From assembly GCA_963677185.1 (NCBI GenBank), contig OY781889.1, positions 2,604,001 through 2,668,000 of the forward strand: DNA of 64,000 nucleotides. The letters are read 5' to 3'. The notes beneath the pieces were generated by a model. That model did not search any database. It was not told the origin of the DNA and was given only the letters and a program-made list of their open reading frames with translations. The stretch is from G963677185 sp963677185 (GTDB taxonomy: Bacteria; Bacillota; Syntrophomonadia; Syntrophomonadales; Syntrophomonadaceae). Made by a program: the position numbers and the translations under genes. Every line of letters starts with the position of its first letter. Position 1 is the first letter of the stretch. Below, one piece after another: positions 17,566 to 26,659 of this stretch.

Positions 17566-18846
17566 ATGAAGGATGTTTTTGTTGTCGAAGCTGCCCGTAC
17601 CGCGATTGCGCGGGCCGGAAAACAATCATGGTTCAGCAATATCCGAGTAGACGAATTATCCGCCATAGTCTTTAAAGAGTTAAGAAAGCGCGCCGGTCTG
17701 GAAGACAAAGCCCGGCAGGCCATTATCGATGACGTTGTTTGGGCAGCCACTGCCAATGCATATCTGGAACAGGGGTTAAATATCGGACGCCTGGCCTGGA
17801 TACTCTCCGATGGTTCTTATGACGTACCGGGATGCACTGTAGACCGCTTATGCGCCTCCGGTCTGAATTCCATTCAGTTTGCTATATCCTCCATGATGAG
17901 CGGTATGGGCGGCGATGTGATGATCGCCGGCGGCTGCCAGCATATGACTCATGTGCAAATGGGTGCCGGCATTGATATACATCCGGATCTTGGTCAGTAT
18001 ATGAACCTTACCGCTCTAATGATGGGACCAACTGCTGAATTTGTCGCCAGAAAGTTCAACATAAGCAGGGAAGCCCAGGACCAGTTCGCTATGGAATCCC
18101 ATATGAAATGCCTGGCTGCACAGGCTGCAAATAAAGCTAAAAATACCATCATTCCCATTCAAGCTATGGTTTCTGCCAAATCGGCTGTAAACCCCAATCC
18201 CTTTGGCTCTGCAGCGGCTTATACAGCCACGTCTCACCTGGCCAAGAACGCAGCGGAAAAAGGTGATGAATTGTCCGAAATAATCATTGCCCGTGATCAG
18301 GGAGTTCGCCCTGACACGAACATGGCCAGTCTGGCAGCAATGCCCACCACCTTTGCGCAGGATGACAAGGCAACCGTAACGGCTGGCAATTCATCGCAGA
18401 TAAACGATGGTGCCGCAGGGATAATGCTGGCTACTGCCGAAGGCGCCAAATCTCTCGATCTCAAACCCATCATGAAAATGGCCAGCTGGGCGGTTGTAGG
18501 CCTGGCTCCTGAAATAATGGGGATCGGTCCTACCCTGGCCATCCCCAAAGCATTAAAACGCGCTGGATTAAATCACGAGCAAATCGGTCTATGGGAAATC
18601 AACGAAGCCTTCGCATGCCAGTCTATTTATGTAAGGGATACACTGGGTATTGACAAGAAGAGGTTAAATGTATGGGGTTCGGGAATTTCCATCGGACACC
18701 CGCTGGCATGTACCGGGGCTCGTATCGCAGTTGACATCACATCGCTTTTTTCCGACCCGGATTATTCCGATGTCGATTATATTGTAGAAGCCATGTGTAT
18801 CGGCCATGGCCAGTCAGCAGCTGCGGTCTGGCAGCGCGTGAAATAA
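17566..18846 (+). CDS. Thiolase-family acetyl-CoA C-acyltransferase with altered C-terminal motif
   Basis: 426 residues behind AAGGAGGATTTTCGCAT. Acyl-accepting Cys96 sits in VDRLCASGLNSIQF, NEAFACQ supplies the Asn/His-loop region, and His378 lies in ISIGHPLACTGAR. The last motif, normally C(I)GGGMG.A, reads CIGHGQSAA at Cys411, so two glycines of the oxyanion/CoA loop are changed. It should condense or cleave beta-ketoacyl-CoA in fatty-acid oxidation or PHA precursor formation, but the changed loop could alter substrate. It is a single-gene unit with its own terminator. Confidence 0.9.
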   Translation: MKDVFVVEAARTAIARAGKQSWFSNIRVDELSAIVFKELRKRAGLEDKARQAIIDDVVWAATANAYLEQGLNIGRLAWILSDGSYDVPGCTVDRLCASGLNSIQFAISSMMSGMGGDVMIAGGCQHMTHVQMGAGIDIHPDLGQYMNLTALMMGPTAEFVARKFNISREAQDQFAMESHMKCLAAQAANKAKNTIIPIQAMVSAKSAVNPNPFGSAAAYTATSHLAKNAAEKGDELSEIIIARDQGVRPDTNMASLAAMPTTFAQDDKATVTAGNSSQINDGAAGIMLATAEGAKSLDLKPIMKMASWAVVGLAPEIMGIGPTLAIPKALKRAGLNHEQIGLWEINEAFACQSIYVRDTLGIDKKRLNVWGSGISIGHPLACTGARIAVDITSLFSDPDYSDVDYIVEAMCIGHGQSAAAVWQRVK

Positions 18847-18858
18847 ACGCCAACAAAC

Positions 18859-18910
18859 AAAACGGGTGACGGCTCCAGATATCAGCAGACCTTCACCCGT
18901 TTTATTTTTA
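18859..18910 (+). terminator. Terminator after the thiolase gene
   Basis: AAAACGGGTGA pairs with TTCACCCGTTTT around a ~20-base loop and is followed by TATTTTTATT. It ends the thiolase transcript, about 13 bases past the stop. Confidence 0.82.
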
Positions 18911-18998
18911 TTGTTTATTATTTTTGCAAGCTCACGAACTTTACCCGCGTCCGCTCGTTTCCCTTTTCCCGTTTCTGTTTCCGGTTTCCCTCTTTAAA

Positions 18999-19310
18999 TC
19001 TTCACTTTTAACGTTTCACTCTTCACTCTTCACTCTTCACTTTTCACTGTTAACTTTTAACGTTTCACGTTTCACCTATCACTTTTCTCTTATCACTTTT
19101 AACGTTTCACATTTAACTTTTAACGTTTCACGTTTCACTTTTCACTTTTCACTCTTCACTTTTCACGTTTCACTCTTCACTTTTAACGTTTCACTTTTCA
19201 CGTTTCACTCTTCACTTTTCACGTTTCACTCTTCACGTTTCACTCTTCACTTTTCACGTTTCACATTTCACTTTTAACGTTTAACGTTTCACGTTTCACT
19301 ATTAACTATT
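18999..19310. repeat. Degenerate heptamer tandem array (TTCACNY / TTAACGT)
   Basis: About 310 bases made almost wholly of 7-base units such as TTCACTT, TTCACGT, TTCACTC and TTAACGT, some 44 copies, abutting the glyA stop codon. Because 7 and 3 share no factor, one plus-strand frame stays open and would read a seven-residue repeat (LFTFHVS-like); that is a by-product, since there is no ribosome site and no plausible protein. The array lies between the convergent ends of the thiolase and glyA genes. Confidence 0.85.
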
Positions 19311-19311
19311 A

Positions 19312-20529
19312 CTACATGCCCGGATAAAGCGGAAACTCTTTGCAGAGCTTATCTACTGCGCTCTTGATGCCTTCAATGTGCTTGCCTTCTTCAAACAAAG
19401 CCTTGTAGTACAAATCAGCGATGAGTTCCATTTCCTTTTCTTGCATGCCTCTGGTGGTTATGGCTGGTGTTCCCACCCTTATCCCGCTGGTAACAAAGGG
19501 ACTCCTGGTTTCACCCGGTATGGTGTTCTTATTAACGGTTATATTGACTTCTTCCAGCAGCAACTGGGCCTTCTTCCCGGTCATATCCTCGATGTTGGTA
19601 AGATCGACCAGCATCAAGTGATTATCGGTGCCTCCGGATACGATCTTGAATCCTTTATCCTGCAATGCAGCAGCAAGAACCTTGGCATTTTTGACCACCT
19701 GAATCTGGTAACCCTTATATTCAGGCTGCAGGGCTTCATAAAAACATACCGCCTTGGCCGCAATAATGTGTTCAAGCGGACCACCCTGGGTACCCGGGAA
19801 AACAGCCTTATCGATAATGGCGGCGTATTCAGCCGGACACAAAATCATGCCGCCGCGCGGACCGCGCAGGGTTTTGTGGGTCGTCGTAGTAACAACATCC
19901 GCATAAGGCACCGGAGATGGATGTTCGCCCGCTGCCACCAGCCCGGCAATGTGCGCCATGTCTACCATTAGCCTGGCACCTACCGCGTCAGCCGCCGCCT
20001 TAAACCTGGGGAAATCCAAAATGCGGGGATAGGCAGAGGCTCCCGCAATGATCAATTTCGGCTTATGTTCACGAGCCAGCTTCTCCATCTCGTCATAGTT
20101 CAGGAATCCGTTGGCATCTACTCCGTAAGAAACAATTTTAAAATAGGTTCCGGATACATTAACTGGCGAACCATGGGTAAGATGCCCGCCGTTGTTAAGA
20201 TCCATGCCCAATACAGTATCTCCTGGCTTTAGAAAGGCGAAAAATACGGCGAAGTTGGCGTTGGCGCCGCTGTGCGGCTGGACATTGGCATGTTCGGCTC
20301 CAAAAATCTGTTTGGCCCGGTCAATGGCCACCTGCTCAATCTTATCAACTACTTCGCAACCGCCATAATAGCGTTTGCCGGGGTATCCTTCCGCATACTT
20401 GTTATTAAGGCTGTTGGCCATCGCGTTTAATACATCGGGACTGGCAAAATTTTCCGATGCAATCATCTCCAGCCCATCCTGCTGCCTTTTCAACTCATCG
20501 TTAATGTACCCGGCGATCAACTGGTCCAT
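19312..20529 (-). CDS. glyA: Serine hydroxymethyltransferase
   Basis: 405 residues. The PLP lysine lies in VVTTTTHKTLRGPRGG, and SGANANFAVFFAFLKPGDT, GVDANGFLNYDEM and RVGTPAITTRGM are family motifs. It interconverts serine and glycine with transfer of a one-carbon unit to tetrahydrofolate. Slightly shorter than the usual 410-420 but complete. Single gene on the minus strand; the heptamer array touches its 3' end. Confidence 0.97.
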   Translation of the reverse strand: MDQLIAGYINDELKRQQDGLEMIASENFASPDVLNAMANSLNNKYAEGYPGKRYYGGCEVVDKIEQVAIDRAKQIFGAEHANVQPHSGANANFAVFFAFLKPGDTVLGMDLNNGGHLTHGSPVNVSGTYFKIVSYGVDANGFLNYDEMEKLAREHKPKLIIAGASAYPRILDFPRFKAAADAVGARLMVDMAHIAGLVAAGEHPSPVPYADVVTTTTHKTLRGPRGGMILCPAEYAAIIDKAVFPGTQGGPLEHIIAAKAVCFYEALQPEYKGYQIQVVKNAKVLAAALQDKGFKIVSGGTDNHLMLVDLTNIEDMTGKKAQLLLEEVNITVNKNTIPGETRSPFVTSGIRVGTPAITTRGMQEKEMELIADLYYKALFEEGKHIEGIKSAVDKLCKEFPLYPGM

Positions 20530-20619
20530 AATAAATAATCCTCTCCCATGCTGAATATTTCAAACTAAAGTATATCAATGAATCAATATTGGTGACAATG
20601 ACAAATTGCATTTGCAGTT

Positions 20620-21111
20620 TTATTGGCAGCTTTGCTGGCCGCCAAGATAGTGAATGTCCGCATTCATATCCTCGCCTTCAATATTTATGACAACATAAGA
20701 AGGCTGGCTGCCTGCGCGAGGGTTCACCGGGCTGCCGGGATTTATCAGCCATATGCCGTCAATTTCTTCAACGGTTGCGACATGGGTGTGCCCGAAAAGA
20801 ACAATATCTGCATCCAGCTCACAGGCGCGATAGTAGAGCTTCATTAAGCCATGCTTGACTCCGTACTGATGGCCATGAACAATATATATTTTAAACGGTC
20901 CCATCCGTAATAGCTGTTCATTGATATCCCTAAAGCTGCGATCGCAGTTTCCAGATACGCCGTAAAATGGCACAGACAATTCACCGGCCAAATCCAATCC
21001 GTCTTTCAGGAAATCACCGGTAAAAAGCAAATAATCAAATCTACGCCTGGCCAGTTCCTTCTCTATTACTGAAGTGTGACCATGGGTGTCTCCAACAACG
21101 GCTATGCGCAT
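20620..21111 (-). CDS. YfcE/MJ0936-type metallophosphoesterase
   Basis: 163 residues of the small calcineurin-like phosphodiesterase family: VVGDTHGHTSVIEKEL, FTGDFLKDG, GNCD, VHGHQYG and FGHTHV give all metal-binding positions. Such proteins hydrolyse phosphodiesters such as bis-pNPP or 2',3'-cAMP in vitro. Cytoplasmic. It lies about 75 bases downstream of the queuosine-precursor transporter and could share its transcript. Confidence 0.9.
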   Translation of the reverse strand: MRIAVVGDTHGHTSVIEKELARRRFDYLLFTGDFLKDGLDLAGELSVPFYGVSGNCDRSFRDINEQLLRMGPFKIYIVHGHQYGVKHGLMKLYYRACELDADIVLFGHTHVATVEEIDGIWLINPGSPVNPRAGSQPSYVVINIEGEDMNADIHYLGGQQSCQ

Positions 21112-21186
21112 TTGCAGCCTCTTTCAGCCGGCACTGCAGCAATGTGCAATAAATTACCTATTTGGCAGCACCGGATAAGGTGTCCA

Positions 21187-21891
21187 TCAGACTGGCGAGT
21201 GATCTTCCAGCGCCAGGCCGAATGGATTATAACTGACTTCATAATCATATACATCCAGGCCTTCCTGCCTCTTTATCCAGCCTACGAGTCTATAAGTCAA
21301 GGGAGTGGCCAGAACTTCGTAAGCCACCTTCCATAAATACTGCACCTGGCTCATGGCCAGCAATTCAGGCCATGAATAGATCCCGGCAAAAGCTATGGTC
21401 ATGAAAACGAATGTGTCCACACCTTCCCCTACCAGGGTCGAGCCTATGGTTCTGGTCCAGAGGTGTTTTCCTCCGGTCTTGATTTTCATCCAGGATAGAA
21501 TGCTGGAATTGGTAAACTCTCCCAGAAAATACGCGCAGAGCGAAGCCAGAACCACCCGGGGAGCAAAGCCCAGAACCAGGTCATAGGCTCCCTTGTCCTG
21601 GAAAAAATCAGGAAAAGGCAGGGCAACCACAAACATAAAAAAGGCTGACATAAACAGATTGGCTCCAAAACCCATCCAAATAGCGAGTCTCGCCCGTTTG
21701 AATCCGTATACTTCGGTAAGAACATCACCAAAAATATAGGTTATGGGAAATAGAAACAGGTCTGCGGTTAATACGAAACCGCTGAAATCGACCAGGCGCC
21801 CGGCAACAATATTTGAAATCATTAAGCAGGAAATGAATATTCCGGTTAGCACCAGGTAAATAGGGGAAATGACAGCTTTTTGATCGTTCAC
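21187..21891 (-). CDS. Queuosine precursor transporter (YhhQ/VUT family)
   Basis: 234 residues with about six membrane helices, starting GTG at 21891. Family motifs include FPITYIFGDVLTEVYGFKRAR and WTRTIGSTLVGEGVDTFVFM. Members import preQ0, preQ1 or queuine for tRNA queuosine. The preQ1-I riboswitch directly upstream supports this role independently. No queuosine biosynthesis genes are in the window, so salvage is likely. Confidence 0.93.
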   Translation of the reverse strand: MNDQKAVISPIYLVLTGIFISCLMISNIVAGRLVDFSGFVLTADLFLFPITYIFGDVLTEVYGFKRARLAIWMGFGANLFMSAFFMFVVALPFPDFFQDKGAYDLVLGFAPRVVLASLCAYFLGEFTNSSILSWMKIKTGGKHLWTRTIGSTLVGEGVDTFVFMTIAFAGIYSWPELLAMSQVQYLWKVAYEVLATPLTYRLVGWIKRQEGLDVYDYEVSYNPFGLALEDHSPV

Positions 21892-21900
21892 AAACTAGGT

Positions 21901-21938
21901 CCTCCTTGTTTTGTTAAGGCGGGTGGGCTGCGACCGCC
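21901..21938 (-). promoter_or_regulatory. preQ1-I riboswitch overlapping the ribosome site
   Basis: On the minus strand GGCGGTCGCAG-CCCACCCGCC-TTAACAAAACAAGG-AGG closely follows the Thermoanaerobacter preQ1-I aptamer: stem P1 (GGCGG/CCGCC), the GTCGCAG loop, and the A-rich TTAACAAAACAAGG tail that forms the H-type pseudoknot. The tail contains the Shine-Dalgarno (AAGGAGG), 9 bases before the GTG start. Ligand binding should therefore hide the ribosome site and switch translation off. Confidence 0.92.
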
Positions 21939-22120
21939 ATAATCCCGAGTCTGTATAAACAGCCGGGCAGCGCTATGAAGCGCCAGTGCAAATTATATAA
22001 ATAATTTGCGGGAAAATCAAGTGCTGCCAATGGTTGGTTCATTACTTGTTGTATTGGTTGTATACAATGTTCTTGCCATCCATTATACTCATCCATATAG
22101 TCCATTTTGGAGGTGTAATT

Positions 22121-23329
22121 ATGGAACTTCATTTTGCCAGGCGTACCGAGCGCATGCAGAGTTCCGCCATAAGAGAGCTGTTGAAGGTAACTGAACAGGC
22201 CGGCATGATATCTTTTGGCGGCGGTTTACCGGCGCCAGGCTGTTTCCCATTGGATGCCGTCAAGCACGCCTTTGCATCCATATTGGATGGAGAGCAGGCC
22301 TGTGATGCTCTTCAATACAGCAGCACGGAGGGCCATCTCCCACTGCGCGAGCTTATTACAAAAATAATGAAGAATAACGGCAGCCATGCCAGTCCAGAAG
22401 AAATACTCATAACCAACGGTTCCCAACAGGCATTGGATTTACTCGCCAAAGTATTTATCGATCCCGGCGATGTCATCCTGGTGGAAAATCCGACTTACCT
22501 GGGCGCCTTGCAAGCTTTTAGCAGTTATGAGCCCTGGTTTGCCGCAGTTGACTGCGACGCTTCCGGTATGATTCCTGATGCACTGGAAACATCATTGAAA
22601 TATTTTAAGCCCAAGCTGCTTTACCTGGCTCCGACTTTTCAGAATCCTACCGGGCGTACCATGCCGGTGGAAAGGCGGATACAAATTCTACAGCTTATAA
22701 AGGAGCACAATATTTTGCTGATTGAGGATGATCCCTACTATGAGTTGTATTACAGCACAGGTAAAACTCCGCCCTTCAAGGCTCTTGACCATAGCCGGCA
22801 GATTATCTACCTGTCAACCTTCTCTAAAACCCTGGCGCCAGCTTTCCGGCTGGGCTGGGTGGCAGCTGACACTTCTATAATACAGCGGCTGGTTCAGGCC
22901 AAACAGGGTTCGGATCTGAATAGCGGCGCCCTGGTGCAGAGGGCTGTGACCACTCTGATGAGCAATCCGTTGCTGGATAGCCATCTGGACCACTTGAGAA
23001 GCGAATACCGGTTGCGCCGCGATGCCATGCTGGACGCCATGAAGCGCTATTTCCCTTCAGAGGTGCAATGGAACCATCCCGACGGCGGCATGTTTTTATG
23101 GGTTGAGCTTCCTTCTCATATGGATTCGGGCGCTTTGCTTCCAGAAGCCATTGAACAAGGAGTAACCTATGTTCCGGGCAATGCCTTTTTTGCTGTTAAG
23201 GCTGCTGACAACTGCCTGCGCCTGAATTTTTCCAACGCTTCCCTGGATGAGATTGAGCGCGGCATCGAACGCCTGGGGTCTATTTTCCGCCGTCATATTG
23301 GCAAACAAGCGGTGCGCTTTATGGTATGA
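22121..23329 (+). CDS. PLP-dependent aminotransferase (2-aminoadipate/AraT type)
   Basis: Start chosen at 22121 (MELHFARRTERM) behind GGAGGTGTAATT; a longer frame from 22034 has no site. About 402 residues of aminotransferase class I/II: ILITNGSQQALDLLAK, LAPTFQNPTGRTMP, and the PLP lysine in YLSTFSKTLAPAFRLGW. Closest to LysN/2-aminoadipate or aromatic aminotransferases. First gene of a plus-strand run of PLP proteins to 27.8 kb. Confidence 0.9.
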   Translation: MELHFARRTERMQSSAIRELLKVTEQAGMISFGGGLPAPGCFPLDAVKHAFASILDGEQACDALQYSSTEGHLPLRELITKIMKNNGSHASPEEILITNGSQQALDLLAKVFIDPGDVILVENPTYLGALQAFSSYEPWFAAVDCDASGMIPDALETSLKYFKPKLLYLAPTFQNPTGRTMPVERRIQILQLIKEHNILLIEDDPYYELYYSTGKTPPFKALDHSRQIIYLSTFSKTLAPAFRLGWVAADTSIIQRLVQAKQGSDLNSGALVQRAVTTLMSNPLLDSHLDHLRSEYRLRRDAMLDAMKRYFPSEVQWNHPDGGMFLWVELPSHMDSGALLPEAIEQGVTYVPGNAFFAVKAADNCLRLNFSNASLDEIERGIERLGSIFRRHIGKQAVRFMV

Positions 23330-23350
23330 TTTCTGAAAGGAGCGCTTCAT

Positions 23351-23830
23351 ATGTCAGACGCAAATGTACTGCCCCTGGCCTATACTCAGGGCGGTGAAGA
23401 CATGCTTGACCGGGTTGAACCGCTCTGGAACAAGCTCAACCGCCATCACCGCGCATTGGCCACCCAGAACAAGGAACACTATGATCGTATAACTTTTGAA
23501 CTCCGCAAGGCCATGATTATCAAGCAGGCTGCACCGGGAAAAATCATGGTGCTTCTGGCTTGTAATCCAGCGGGTGAGGTTAAAGCCTATTGCGCAAGCC
23601 TGGTTGACACCGCCCGGCGAGGAGAAATAGCTTCCATATATGTTGATGACGACCTGCGCAGTCAGGGCATCGGCAGTGAAATGATGAACCGGTCGCTGGA
23701 ATGGATGCGGTATGAAGGGGCTGAAGACACGATGGTTACCGTTCTTCCCGAAAACGGCAAAGCCCTTGAATTCTATGCACGCTTTGGTTTTTATAAACGC
23801 CTGATCTTGATGTTGAAGCCTGAACTATGA
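23351..23830 (+). CDS. GNAT-family N-acetyltransferase
   Basis: 159 residues; the acetyl-CoA loop is ASIYVDDDLRSQGIGSEMM (Q/RxxGxG/A as SQGIGS) followed by VTVLPENGKALEFYARFGF. Substrate unknown. It starts 21 bases after the aminotransferase, behind GAAAGGAGCGCTTCAT, and 30 bases before the MocR gene, so the three are likely co-transcribed. Confidence 0.88.
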   Translation: MSDANVLPLAYTQGGEDMLDRVEPLWNKLNRHHRALATQNKEHYDRITFELRKAMIIKQAAPGKIMVLLACNPAGEVKAYCASLVDTARRGEIASIYVDDDLRSQGIGSEMMNRSLEWMRYEGAEDTMVTVLPENGKALEFYARFGFYKRLILMLKPEL

Positions 23831-23860
23831 CAAATATACAATCTACCGAGGTGGCAGCAG

Positions 23861-25381
23861 ATGATAATCAATCTCGAGCGCAATGATCGTACCCCCATCT
23901 ACATGCAAATCCGCAATCAAATTATGATAAAAATTAGCAATGGCAATCTGCCTTCTGGCAGCCGCCTGCCCTCCGAAAGATCACTTGCCCTTGAACTTGG
24001 GGTTAACCGCAGCACCATCGTTCGCGCCTATGAAGAACTGGCGGCGGACGGACTGGTAGAAGCCCATGTCGGCCGCGGAACCCGGGTATGCACCAGTTTG
24101 CCGTCCGAGCCGATTAATGAGCATTCCGATGAGCCCCCCTTTGCATGGCAGCATTTGTTGAACCGCAGCAGCCATCGTATGCAGGATGGCACCCTGGCCG
24201 GCATACTGGGAATGCTCAGCAGCGATAACCTCATTTCCTTTGCCTCGGGTGTTCCCGATCCTGAAACCTATCCATTGGAAGAATGCAGGTTGCTTTGCGA
24301 GCAGGTATTGAACACCGAATGGAAATCCGCCCTTGATTATAGTGAGACCAACGGCATGCCCGTATTCCGGCAGGCACTGTGCTCGTTTCTAAAAGATGAA
24401 GGCTGCAGCTATTCTCCAGAAAACATCCTGGTTTGTTCGGGCTCTCAGCAATGCCTGGACATCCTGGCCCGGACTTTGATCGAACCAGGCGACAGCGTAA
24501 TTGTTGAAGAACCTACTTATATTGGCGCTCTCAACGCCTTCCGCCTTTCCCGGGCCCGGTTCTTGCCCATTCCAGTGGACCGCGAAGGCATGCGGACCGA
24601 TATTCTCGAACAAATTTTAAAACGCCAGCAGGCCAAGTTCATATACACTATGCCCACTGCCCAGAATCCGGCTGCCTGCACGCTCAACCCGGAGCGCCGC
24701 CTCCACTTGATCAAACTGGCCCGGCAATACCATCTTCCGATTGTTGAAGATGATGCTTATGGATGTCTTCACTATGGTCCTGAACCTGTGCCTTCGCTGG
24801 CTTCACTTGACCGTAGCGGCCAGGTGGTATACCTGGGCAGCGCTTCAAAAATGATTTTTCCTGGTCTTAGAATCGGCTGGATAGCCGGACCCGAACAGCT
24901 TATTAAAGCCTGTGCCCTTATTAAGCAAGTCACTGATTTGCATACTTCCAGCTTCAGCCAATTGTTGATGGCTAAGCTATTTCAGAAAAAACGGCTCCGG
25001 GATCACCTGGATGGAATTCGCCCCCTATACAAAAAAAAGCGGGACATAATGTTGAATGCGCTGACCCGCTGCGCGGTGCCAGGTCTCAAGTGGCATGTTC
25101 CAGACGGCGGATTGTACATCTGGGCGGAACTGCCTTCCCCGGTTAAAGCTGCCGATTTGCTGGCCAGAACCCGGCGAAAGGGCGTGGTTTTCATGCCTGG
25201 AGCCCCATTTTTCCCCAATGGCGGCGGTGAACAATTTGTGCGCCTGGCATTTTCCAGGCACAGCCATACTGAAATCACCCGTGGAATAGGAATTATTTGC
25301 GCCGAAATAGAACTAATGCTGGCCGAATTGGTCGAGCATAACATTGACTATTCTAGCATCAGCAATTTGCACCTTGTATAA
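23861..25381 (+). CDS. MocR-type GntR/aminotransferase transcription regulator
   Basis: 506 residues. An N-terminal GntR winged helix (residues ~10-75: PIYMQIRNQIMIKISNG, LGVNRSTIVRAYEELAADGL) is fused to a fold-type I aminotransferase domain (ILVCSGSQQCLDILARTLI, TMPTAQNPAACTL, PLP lysine in YLGSASKMIFPGLRIGW). MocR proteins sense PLP or amino-compounds and regulate neighbouring genes. The lysine is kept, so PLP binding is expected. Probable target: the adjacent aminotransferase-GNAT unit. Confidence 0.9.
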   Translation: MIINLERNDRTPIYMQIRNQIMIKISNGNLPSGSRLPSERSLALELGVNRSTIVRAYEELAADGLVEAHVGRGTRVCTSLPSEPINEHSDEPPFAWQHLLNRSSHRMQDGTLAGILGMLSSDNLISFASGVPDPETYPLEECRLLCEQVLNTEWKSALDYSETNGMPVFRQALCSFLKDEGCSYSPENILVCSGSQQCLDILARTLIEPGDSVIVEEPTYIGALNAFRLSRARFLPIPVDREGMRTDILEQILKRQQAKFIYTMPTAQNPAACTLNPERRLHLIKLARQYHLPIVEDDAYGCLHYGPEPVPSLASLDRSGQVVYLGSASKMIFPGLRIGWIAGPEQLIKACALIKQVTDLHTSSFSQLLMAKLFQKKRLRDHLDGIRPLYKKKRDIMLNALTRCAVPGLKWHVPDGGLYIWAELPSPVKAADLLARTRRKGVVFMPGAPFFPNGGGEQFVRLAFSRHSHTEITRGIGIICAEIELMLAELVEHNIDYSSISNLHLV

Positions 25382-25535
25382 GCGATAAACGGGTTAACTT
25401 CTCAACGCTTTTTCGCTATTATATTAACTATGCCGCTGCTGCTGAATGCCGGCCCGCTTTGCAAATGCTCTTAGGGTTGGCATAATCAAAAATGGAATGG
25501 ATTCGAAGTGAATCTGAATCCGAAAGGAGCCTGCA

Positions 25536-26618
25536 ATGACGCTTCGTGAAAAATACTGCCCCGTTCATATCCAGCGCCTTGATGCCTATATTCCAGGCTA
25601 TCAGCCATCAGCGGAGGATCGCATCCTTAAGCTGAATTCCAATGAAAATGCCTATCCCCCTTCGCCGCGGGTGTTAAATGCCATGCAAAGCGCTATCACA
25701 GGTGATTTGCGTCTCTATCCAAGCTCCCAGGCCATCGCTTTGCGGGATAAACTGGCCGAGGTCTTTGCCCTGCCGGCCAAAAACATATTCACCGGCAACG
25801 GCGCCGATGAAATCATATCCCTGATTTATCGTACTTTTACGGAACCCGGCGATATGGTGCTTTTTGCCTATCCCACCTACACTTATTACGAGTCTACCGC
25901 CCAGATATATAACATAAACTACCAGTATATTGAAACAGGCCATGACTTTCGTATCAATCTGGACGATTACACAGGAGTTCCCTCAAAAATTATATTTATA
26001 GCCAATCCCAACGCCCATGTGGGTCTGTTGCTTGCGCCTGCGGAAATTGAAAAGCTGTTGCAAAGCTATTCCGGCTTGCTGGTAGTTGACGAAACTTATA
26101 TCGATTTCTCCCCAGCCGGCTCCAGCGTTTACCAGCTGGTTGAAAAATACGACAACCTTATTGTCTTGCGCACCTTTTCCAAGGCTTTTTCCCTGTGCGG
26201 CATCCGCGTGGGCTTTGGTTTCGCCCATCCCGAACTGGTCGAAGCCCTTGATATGACCAAGGATTCCTATAATATTGCCCGTGTCAACCAGGTGGCAGCG
26301 GTAGCAGCGCTTGAAGACTACTCTTACATGGAGGAGAACAGCCGCAAAATATGTGCGACCCGTGAATGGTTTCGAGAAAAGCTGGTCCTGCTGGGCTTTT
26401 CGGTTTTGAATTCCTCCGGCAATTTTGTTTTTGCAAAACCCCCTTCAGGTCAGGCCAAATATGTGTTCGAAGGGCTTATGGAGCGAAAAATACTGGTGCG
26501 CTATTTCGATTCGCGCCGGATGAACGAATATCTAAGAATCAGTATAGGCACCAGGGAAGAAATGCAACTGGTCCTGGCATCCATAGTGGAAATACTGGCA
26601 AACGCCGAGTGTAAATAG
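25536..26618 (+). CDS. hisC: Histidinol-phosphate aminotransferase-like protein
   Basis: 360 residues, standard HisC length. LKLNSNENAYPPSPRV, FTGNGADEIISLIYRTF, VVDETYIDF and PLP-lysine motif RTFSKAFSLCGIRVGFG are typical. The usual NPNxPTG turn reads NPNAHVG, an uncommon change near the substrate Asn. No other his gene is near, so activity on aromatic amino acids is also possible. AAGGAGCCTGCA precedes the ATG; a 154-base gap to the MocR gene contains nothing recognised. Confidence 0.88.
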   Translation: MTLREKYCPVHIQRLDAYIPGYQPSAEDRILKLNSNENAYPPSPRVLNAMQSAITGDLRLYPSSQAIALRDKLAEVFALPAKNIFTGNGADEIISLIYRTFTEPGDMVLFAYPTYTYYESTAQIYNINYQYIETGHDFRINLDDYTGVPSKIIFIANPNAHVGLLLAPAEIEKLLQSYSGLLVVDETYIDFSPAGSSVYQLVEKYDNLIVLRTFSKAFSLCGIRVGFGFAHPELVEALDMTKDSYNIARVNQVAAVAALEDYSYMEENSRKICATREWFREKLVLLGFSVLNSSGNFVFAKPPSGQAKYVFEGLMERKILVRYFDSRRMNEYLRISIGTREEMQLVLASIVEILANAECK

Positions 26619-26659
26619 AACAATGGCAATTAATTAAGATATAACGGGGAGATGGTAAA

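Noticed and set aside
18924..19277. Open plus-strand frame with a seven-residue repeat
   Set aside because: It is only the reading of a 7-base DNA repeat that happens to lack stops; there is no ribosome site and no plausible protein.
18999..19310. CRISPR array
   Set aside because: The units are 7 bases with no spacers and no cas genes are nearby.
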